Below are positions 57,656 to 64,000 of a stretch of 64,000 bases of DNA, one piece after another (the stretch's first letter is position 1; every line of letters begins with the position of its first letter). Both the position numbers and the translations under genes were made by a program. Source of the DNA: Prevotella bivia DSM 20514 (GTDB taxonomy: Bacteria > Bacteroidota > Bacteroidia > Bacteroidales > Bacteroidaceae); NCBI RefSeq assembly GCF_000262545.1, contig NZ_JH660660.1:458975-522974 (forward strand), written 5' to 3'. A model generated the notes under the pieces. The model was not told the origin of the DNA, made no database searches, and was given only the letters and a program-made list of their open reading frames with translations.

Positions 57656-58978
57656 CTATGATTGCTTGAATTTATATTTAAGTCCATACTCTTCAAGTTT
57701 GCTGTATAGTGTTGTCCTGCCTATGCCGAGCAGTTCTGCGGCGACACTCCGGTTGCCGTTTGCCTGTTTCAACGCACGCAATATCCGCTCCTTATCCTCC
57801 GCGTCATTGCGCAAGGCGAAGCTGACAGTAGAGGTCGGTTTCGTCACGGCAAGTTCCAGATGCTCTTTCATGACAACACCTTCCTGCGCCTGCAATACAG
57901 CACCCATAACTTTCTGCCGAAGTTCCCGCACGTTGCCTGGCCATGCGTGTGTCAGCAACGCTTTACGTGCTTCGGAACTGAACCCGCTCACGCTACACTC
58001 CAGCTCTCTGTTTGCCATATCACGGAAGAACTCTGCCAGCGGCATAATGTCTTCTTGACAGTCACGCAACGGAGGAACGGTTATCCCGAAGTCGTGCAGG
58101 CGGTACAGAAGATCCTGCCGAAAACGCTTTTCATTCACCGATACCTCCAAATCTTCATTGGTAGCAGCGATGATGCGGACATTGAAATTCCGGTCTGCCT
58201 TGTCTCCGACCGGGCGATACCGCCTCTCCTGTATGGCACGGAGCAACATCTGTTGGGTTTCCAACGCGAGGTTTCCTACCTCGTCCAGAAACAACGTGCC
58301 GCCTTCCGCCTCATGGAAATATCCTTTCTTGGCATTGTCCGCACCTGTAAATGCACCTTTGACGTGTCCGAAGAAAGCCGACGGTGCAAGCTCTTTGGAG
58401 AGTGAACCGCAGTCCACCGCCACAAATGGCTTGCCTGCACGTTTGCTCTTGTCATGCAACAGGTGGGCAATATGCTCCTTGCCCGTGCCGTTCTCACCAA
58501 ATATCATCACGCTCATATCGGTGGCGGCTACCAGCCTTATGCGGTGCATGATTTTCTGAAAGGCGGAACCTTCACGGGCGAATATAGGCATACGGCGTTG
58601 TCCTGCCTGACGTTCTTTCAGTATGGAACGGATCAGGGGGACAAGTTTATCCTCCACAAGCTGTTTGGGAATATAGTCTATCGAGCCGAGTTTCATGCTT
58701 TCCACGGCGGTATTAACTTCGGCGTAGTCGGTCATAATGATGAAGGGCTGCATCTTTCCCTCCTTTCGCATCCAGCACAAAAGGTCTATGCCACTGCCGT
58801 CAGGCAGACGCAGGTCGGCAACCACGATATCATTATCTGTTGCCTGTTGCAGATGTTTCTTCGCGGTTGAGAGGTGGTAAGCCTTCATATTGCGGTAGCC
58901 CTCCCGTGACAGCATATTGCAGACATATTCGCAATACACGATGTTGTCTTCCACCACAATTATTTTTGTCTTATTCAT
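57656..58978 (-). CDS. rteB: RteB response regulator (NtrC type)
   Basis: This sigma-54-activator-type regulator, phosphorylated by RteA, switches on rteC in CTnDOT. The 440 residues comprise a receiver (D55 in DIVVADLRLPD), an AAA+ domain with Walker A GENGTGKE (161-168) and GAFTGA at 208-213, and a C-terminal Fis-type helix-turn-helix (NRSVAAELLGIGRTTLYSKL). All key residues are present. It overlaps rteA by 8 nt. Confidence 0.95.
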   Translation of the reverse strand: MNKTKIIVVEDNIVYCEYVCNMLSREGYRNMKAYHLSTAKKHLQQATDNDIVVADLRLPDGSGIDLLCWMRKEGKMQPFIIMTDYAEVNTAVESMKLGSIDYIPKQLVEDKLVPLIRSILKERQAGQRRMPIFAREGSAFQKIMHRIRLVAATDMSVMIFGENGTGKEHIAHLLHDKSKRAGKPFVAVDCGSLSKELAPSAFFGHVKGAFTGADNAKKGYFHEAEGGTLFLDEVGNLALETQQMLLRAIQERRYRPVGDKADRNFNVRIIAATNEDLEVSVNEKRFRQDLLYRLHDFGITVPPLRDCQEDIMPLAEFFRDMANRELECSVSGFSSEARKALLTHAWPGNVRELRQKVMGAVLQAQEGVVMKEHLELAVTKPTSTVSFALRNDAEDKERILRALKQANGNRSVAAELLGIGRTTLYSKLEEYGLKYKFKQS

Positions 58979-61289
58979 CTTCGTATTTTCTCCTTTCCTC
59001 TTCTGCCAACCGTATTATTTCCACTCCCTTATCCAGCACGGCAGTCACGGCATGGCTTAACGCTTCACCATCCGGGAGAGCATCGCCACGAAGCAATCCG
59101 TAAAGTACATTCAGCGGTTGGTCGGCACGGAGCACCTCCCACGAACTGCGCAGGTGGTGGATCAGGGAATCCAGCTTTTGCAGGTCTTTTTCTTTTGCTG
59201 CATCCCGTACCGCCTGCATTTCCTTTTCTGTTTCAGTTATCAACTTTTCCAGCATGACGGCTTCATTGCCATAGGACAATAAGGCGGAAAAGTCCGGTTT
59301 CCCGTCCGGTGTCGCTTTTATGGCACACCTGTCGGAAACCTCCATCAGTTCCGATATGGAGAACGGTTTGAACAGGCATCCGGCAAAGCCTTTTGCCAAT
59401 AGTTCCCCTTTGTTACAACTGCCCGAAGCGGTTGCCACAACCACCGGGATTGTTGGTGAATTGCCCACGTTGGACGAACGCAACAGTTCCAGCAATTCGA
59501 AACCGTTTATATCGGGCATATTCAAGTCTGTCAGCAACAGGCTGTATTCTTTCTGGCGTATCATTTCCATCAGTGCCGCAGCATCGGTGCAAGTGTCGCA
59601 GTGTATTCCTTCTTGGGAATACATCTCTTTCAGCATCAGAAGTAATACCTCATCATTGTCAATGGCGACAACATCATGGAATTTATTGTTATGATAAACA
59701 GGTGTATTGCTTGTATATCCAAGCTGTTCTTCAGCTTCCTGCATAGAAATTTCAACTGTGAAACGACTGCCTTTCCCTTTCTTGCTGTCTAAACGGATTG
59801 TTCCGCCAAGCATCGACACAATATTACGCATTATGGCAAGCCCAAGCCCGAAACCCTCCTTTGCGGCGGCATTTGATAGACGTTCAAACGCACCGAACGC
59901 TTGTTTCTGTTCCTCTTCTGTCATGCCTGTACCTGTATCTTCAACGACCAGTGTCAGAACTCCATTATCATATTCAGTAATCAAAGAAACACCGCCTTCT
60001 TCTGTGAACTTGACAGCGTTTGACAGCAGGTTATTCCCGATTTGTATTATTCGCTCTTTGTCGGTCAATACAATGGCATCGTGTCCAGTCTTCACGGACA
60101 AGGACAGCCCTTTGTTCACGGCAACAGGCATGAACTCCGTTTCAAGTGTGTGCGTGATTGCTGAAATCCGGCAGGGTGACAGACGGGGCTGTTCCTTGCC
60201 GTTGTCCAGGCGGAAGAAGTCAAGCAAAGTGTTAAGCATATCCCGCATACGGTCGGAGGATTGCAGTATGTTTTGGATATACTGCCCGGACTTATCCTCA
60301 CACTGTTCTTTCCGTATCAGTCCGGCATAGCCTGTTATTGCTGTCAGCGGTGTGCGCAGTTCATGGGTGATAGTATGTACCGCCTTCTTCCTTGACGTTA
60401 TCAGTGCCTCGTTCCGTTGTACGGATTGTTCCAGTTGCCTTATCAAATCAGTTGTCTTGTGCTTGTATTGTTTAATGCTTTTTGCATCACGATGTATGAT
60501 GATGTAGGAAATTAACAACAATAGAAGAACGAATCCCATTAAACCGCCTACTTGCATAAATGACTTTTCACGCATGGCAACTATTTCGTTTTCCCGGCTT
60601 TGCAGTTCGGTTTGTACCTTTTCTTCTATTTGGCAAATCAATTCTTGCAGTTGTCTGTTAAGTTCTGCATTACGAGCTGCAAGGCTGTCGGCTTGTTCCG
60701 ACAATTGGCGATCCTGCACTTTCTGTTCGCTGATTACGTTTCTATTGACCGAATGAAGGATAGTGGTTGATACTGCTGGAGTTACTTCCTTTTTTTTGCC
60801 GAATATGCCTAAGAAACCTTTTCGTTTTGGCTTTTTGGACTGTTCCTGCACACTTTTCTGTACAATAACCGGAATTTGATTGGCTATCTTCTTGTTAATA
60901 GATTGTTGTTCATCCATTAACCGGACTATCTGGAACATCTGTCGTTCCTTATCCTCTAAAAGACTGCGCACACTATCGATGCGCTCTGCTGGATAGGTGG
61001 CCTTGAAACGGCAGAGCATACTGTCCATTGCCATACGCCGTGCATGGTAATGCTCGATATCTTTATCGTTCCATTCCAGTATTGTTTCACCCAATAGAGA
61101 AAATTTTATCATTTGAATATTGATATTGTTTATTTCTTTTCGGAGCTCGTCTATTTTTTTATTGCCAAGTTCTAATGCTTCTATCTCCTGCCATTCATAG
61201 AGGCTATTATATGCCATACATCCGATAAGAATGGAGATAAGTATATATCCCAACCGTATTGCCTTATAGAAATTTCCTGACCGCTCCAT
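58971..61289 (-). CDS. rteA: RteA hybrid sensor histidine kinase
   Basis: This inner-membrane sensor of the CTnDOT transfer cascade has 772 residues: membrane segment about 11-29, a helical periplasmic region, membrane segment about 247-266, HisKA with H309 in THELRTPL, an ATPase domain (NLLSNAVKF; DTGTGMTEEE; GFGLGLAI), a receiver with LLLTDLNMPD, and a C-terminal HPt-like helix (IHHLRSSWE). Its ATG overlaps the tetQ stop (TAATG), so it is translationally coupled to tetQ. Confidence 0.95.
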   Translation of the reverse strand: MERSGNFYKAIRLGYILISILIGCMAYNSLYEWQEIEALELGNKKIDELRKEINNINIQMIKFSLLGETILEWNDKDIEHYHARRMAMDSMLCRFKATYPAERIDSVRSLLEDKERQMFQIVRLMDEQQSINKKIANQIPVIVQKSVQEQSKKPKRKGFLGIFGKKKEVTPAVSTTILHSVNRNVISEQKVQDRQLSEQADSLAARNAELNRQLQELICQIEEKVQTELQSRENEIVAMREKSFMQVGGLMGFVLLLLLISYIIIHRDAKSIKQYKHKTTDLIRQLEQSVQRNEALITSRKKAVHTITHELRTPLTAITGYAGLIRKEQCEDKSGQYIQNILQSSDRMRDMLNTLLDFFRLDNGKEQPRLSPCRISAITHTLETEFMPVAVNKGLSLSVKTGHDAIVLTDKERIIQIGNNLLSNAVKFTEEGGVSLITEYDNGVLTLVVEDTGTGMTEEEQKQAFGAFERLSNAAAKEGFGLGLAIMRNIVSMLGGTIRLDSKKGKGSRFTVEISMQEAEEQLGYTSNTPVYHNNKFHDVVAIDNDEVLLLMLKEMYSQEGIHCDTCTDAAALMEMIRQKEYSLLLTDLNMPDINGFELLELLRSSNVGNSPTIPVVVATASGSCNKGELLAKGFAGCLFKPFSISELMEVSDRCAIKATPDGKPDFSALLSYGNEAVMLEKLITETEKEMQAVRDAAKEKDLQKLDSLIHHLRSSWEVLRADQPLNVLYGLLRGDALPDGEALSHAVTAVLDKGVEIIRLAEEERRKYEDE

Positions 61290-63214
61290 TATTTTAATGA
61301 CATTGATTTTTGGAACATGAATAAAAGTTTATCTTTTTCGTTCATGCGGATATTATCAGAATAACCGTCTTTTGTTATTTGATACCCACATGGCTTAACC
61401 ATAAAAATGCCTAAGCCCTTAGTGTACGAACTTACTTCTGAGGCATAGTCTTTACTTGTATTTAATGGAACTTTCCCTTTAATATGACACCACTCATTAT
61501 TACAACTGATGTCTTCAATCTCAGACATCAGTTTTTGCAAATCTGTAATAGCTTTGGAACTCGCTACTTGGGGTATCTGCAACTCAAAACAGAGCATCGG
61601 TTCGAGAATGTCCACACCTGACTGTTGCAAAGCCAGCCTGAAGACATAAGGGGTCAGCTGTCTGAAATCAGCAGGTGTACTTACCGGGCTATAATACTCG
61701 GCTTGAGTAAAAGTTACTTTCAGATCTGTCACTTCCCATCCATGTAAACCAGATTGGCAAGACATACGAATCCCTTCAAAAACGGCATTTTGAAAAGAAT
61801 GGTTCAGATAACCATAGGAGATGTCACTTTCGATTTGCAACCCTGCCCCTAACGGTAAGGGTTCAAGAGTCAGCCCTATTGTGGCCCAGTAAGGGTTGGG
61901 TGGTACTTCGATCTGAATAATCTTATTGACCTTTTTTATAGGTCGTTCTTTGTAGATAGTCTTGATCTCATCAAAATGGACCTTTACGGAAAATCGTTCT
62001 TCCAGCAATGTCTGTATGATTTCCTTTTGGGTCAAACCATATAACGAGATTTCCAATTCATCACTATATGAGTTTATGGAAAAGGACAAAGACGGGTCTT
62101 CAATCCACAATGTATTCAGAGCGGATATCACCTTGCTTCTCTCTTCGGGCTTATTTGGCCGGACGGAGGATTTGAGAGCGGGATGCTGATGAGATAATCC
62201 TTGAATCAAACAAGGTTTAGCACCTAAATAATCTCCGATTCGAAAATCTTCTATATCTTCTACAATCGCGATATCATTGGCACCCACTTCATCAACATTT
62301 ATCTCTCTGCCCTGATAAATAGTCTTTAGATTTTTAATCTTGATGAATTTTTCCGAATCGTTGATTCTTACAACGTCTCGAAGTCTCAGACTTCCGTCAA
62401 TTATTTTAAGAAAACTTCTTTTATGCCCTTTGGGGTCATGCTCTATCTTATAGAGATAAGCTGAAAGTCTGTTTGAGACTGATGCCGGAGGAAGTATAAA
62501 AGAAGAAATGGCGTCCAACAACTCATTGATACCGATATTGAACATTGCTGATCCATGTAGCACCGGATAGACTTTGGCTTTTGCCACAAGAGCGATTATC
62601 GTATTCCAATAATCAGCCGGTGAAATTTCGCTATCCGCCAAATATCGTTCTAATATATCGTCGTCATGGTTGCATACAAATTCTTTGTATTCTTCCTTTA
62701 TATATGTTTGGGAGCAAACCGGATAAACCGATCCATCGACAACAGTTTGCATAAACAGGACATCTTGCGACAGATTTGTTTTTATATCCATATACAAACG
62801 CTCCAAATTCACACCGGCACGGTCAATCTTATTGATAAATATAATTGTCGGGATTTGCAGCTTTTGTAAAGTACTGAACAGCAACTTTGTCTGCGCTTGT
62901 ATGCCTTCCTTTGCGGATAAGATGAGGACTGCTCCATCAAGCATTTTGAATGTCCGCTCCACTTCCGCAATAAAATCCATGTGTCCCGGAGTGTCAATGA
63001 TATTGCATTTCACTCCATTCCAGATAATAGATGTCGTAGAAGCCCGGACAGTAATTCCTCTACGTTTCTCTATATCCATAGAGTCCGTTATGGTGTCACC
63101 ATTATCCACACGGCCGCACTTTTCCGTTGCTCCACTGGCAAACAGCAGATTCTCGGTTACGGAAGTTTTTCCTGCATCAATGTGAGCAAGAATTCCTAAA
63201 TTTATAATATTCAT
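61289..63214 (-). CDS. tetQ: TetQ ribosomal protection protein (tetracycline resistance)
   Basis: This EF-G-like GTPase removes tetracycline from the ribosome. From [20 protein letters not shown] the protein has 641 residues, the known TetQ length, with G motifs [16 protein letters not shown] and NKIDRAG. A longer frame to 63262 (657 residues, GTG start) is sometimes used, but its upstream part overlaps the leader peptide. It is the first gene of the tetQ-rteA-rteB operon. Confidence 0.97.
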
Positions 63215-63234
63215 TTGGATTAAGCAATAATATA

Positions 63235-63285
63235 CTACAGTAGATGCATTGTCGAAACGCACCTTTTAATACCTCCTCGTAGCAT
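63235..63285 (-). CDS. tetQ leader peptide
   Basis: ATG at 63285 opens a 16-codon frame, [16 protein letters not shown], ending in TAG at 63235, 20 nt before the tetQ start. It fits the translational attenuation model for tetQ, in which tetracycline-slowed ribosomes on the leader free the tetQ start. The GAGGAGG inside it could serve the alternative GTG start at 63262. Confidence 0.65.
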
Positions 63286-63348
63286 ATGAGAACTACAGGA
63301 TTACTAACTCGTATTAATATGTATATTATTACTGCCGCATAACGATTA

Positions 63349-63380
63349 CAAAATTACACAAAAAAATATATCTAACAAAA
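63349..63380 (-). promoter_or_regulatory. Promoter of the tetQ-rteA-rteB operon
   Basis: On the minus strand TTTG (63376-63379), 19 nt, then TAATTTTG (63349-63356): a perfect Bacteroidetes -33/-7 pair. It gives a leader RNA of about 130 nt before the tetQ ATG, as known for tetQ. Confidence 0.85.
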
Positions 63381-63480
63381 GTGGGAGGATTTTTTAACTT
63401 TTTACCATAGACATTTTATTAGGGAAGCGTAGGTTCAACTGGCAAGTACAAATAAGTAGAAATGTTTGAACAACACCGTT

Positions 63481-63570
63481 TTAGGAAGTTGAAAAATCAA
63501 GTTTCTCTCTCGGTATAGCGTTTATTTTGGCCAATATCTTCTTTAGTTTAGCATTTGTGTATTTCCCATT
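63481..63570 (-). pseudogene. IS30-family transposase remnant (C-terminal end)
   Basis: The minus strand reads KYTNAKLKKILAKINAIPRE then KLDFSTS-stop. It aligns with the end of the IS30 transposase at 44256-45221 (KINRRPREKLNFDTP). Only about 30 residues are left. The neighbouring 63381-63480 and 63571-63745 show no gene. Confidence 0.6.
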
Positions 63571-63745
63571 CGTGTTCTATTTAGCTCCTTATTATGAGTA
63601 TGTAGCAAGTTACTTATCAAATTCAGCCTCTTTGAGGGTCAAATATGGTTTTGCAAATGGTGACTGACAAGACATAAACAAGGTCAGCAGGAATTTTTTA
63701 CATAAATGGACATGAATGTATATAACCTAAAATAAGAATAAATTT

Positions 63746-63848
63746 TAATAAGGGCTGCCCAAAAAGAAAAAAATGCAGTTGCCATCCTATAGATACTTGC
63801 AGAAAGGATAAAATTTACTTTTAGACCTTTTGGGATAGCCCTTATTAA
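63746..63848. repeat. MITE-like inverted-repeat element
   Basis: Ends TAATAAGGGCTGCCCAAAAAG and the related inverse (ACCTTTTGGGATAGCCCTTA) are about 100 bp apart with no coding sequence between them. An outer inverted pair ATAACCTAA/TTAGGTTAT lies at 63721 and 63868, so the unit may have entered a terminator stem of the gene at its right. Confidence 0.55.
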
Positions 63849-63871
63849 TACTTCAGATAAAATTCCTTAGG

Positions 63872-64000
63872 TTATATTTTCAATCCTTTGGACCGGGTTT
63901 CCTCCTTGGCATACAGTCCCGGACGCCCGATTATGACATGGTTGGCAACGATACTATCCGCCGGACTGCGTATCTGCGGCGGTGCATTTTCGGGATATTG
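63872..64000 (-). CDS. C-terminal end of an unidentified gene
   Basis: The last 42 residues are visible, starting QYPENAPPQIRSPADSIVAN and ending EETRSKGLKI-stop at 63872. The gene lies upstream of tetQ on the same strand and continues beyond the right edge. It is not the MobC end seen elsewhere in the window. The family was not recognised; a CTn protein is likely from position. Confidence 0.5.
   Translation of the reverse strand, partial: QYPENAPPQIRSPADSIVANHVIIGRPGLYAKEETRSKGLKI

Noticed and set aside
61289..63262. 657-residue form of TetQ
   Set aside because: Its GTG start lies within the leader peptide; the 641-residue form from 63214 starts at the conserved MNIINLG.

Overview
The window is Bacteroidales DNA, probably Prevotella-like. 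The left 5 kb is ordinary chromosome with Bacteroidetes-type lpxK, sppA and short-chain threonine dehydrogenase genes and Bacteroidetes promoters (TTTG, about 19 bp, TAnnTTTG). The remainder is accessory DNA built from CTnDOT-type conjugative transposon (CTn) parts. The genus is inferred from protein resemblance only.

Layout. 1-5.1 kb: purine nucleoside phosphorylase (partial), lpxK, sppA, a small membrane protein, threonine dehydrogenase. 5.2-6.1 kb: gene-free, hairpin-rich DNA that looks like a CTn end. 6.1-8.8 kb: IS21-family copy A. 8.8-28.0 kb: a near-complete transfer module. It runs from a pcfJ-like remnant and two small ORFs through an HNH + trypsin-like protease cargo pair to a tra operon on the minus strand (lysozyme, traQ, O, N, M, L, K, J, I, G, F, E, D-like, DUF3408, traA). 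A divergent oriT-like region follows, then mobA (frame-disrupted), mobB and mobC on the plus strand. 28.1-28.6 kb: a decayed IS1-family element. 28.7-35.5 kb: a five-gene peptide natural-product operon (RiPP type): GG-leader precursor, radical SAM/SPASM enzyme, TonB-receptor-like outer-membrane protein, C39 peptidase ABC exporter and a very short HlyD-like protein. 35.7-37.3 kb: DUF3945 protein and a topoisomerase III/exc gene cut by IS21 copy B (37.3-39.9 kb).

39.9-45.3 kb: a truncated HEPN-like gene, a Firmicutes-type copper cassette (CopB P-type ATPase and CopZ-like Fe-S protein) and an IS30-family element. 45.4-51.3 kb: fragments of a second CTn (lysozyme, traQ, traO, truncated traN), then IS21 copy C, then the 3' end of a second mobC; everything between traN and mobC is gone. 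51.3-55.8 kb: a nested palindrome, a KAP NTPase and an AAA/DUF4143 ATPase. 56-64 kb: the CTnDOT regulatory block rteC, a RibD-like reductase gene, rteB, rteA, tetQ with its leader peptide and promoter, then IS debris and the 3' end of another gene.

How it works together. By analogy with CTnDOT, tetracycline relieves attenuation of tetQ-rteA-rteB; RteA/RteB then activate rteC, which drives excision and transfer. The tra/mob module would build the mating channel. The three IS21 copies have the same length (2677 bp) and encode identical proteins. Each lies at a broken gene or module edge without a target duplication, so they appear to have joined at least two CTns and the copper cassette. No integrase is seen; the element probably continues past the right edge. 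The most notable cargo is the peptide operon at 28.7-35.5 kb.
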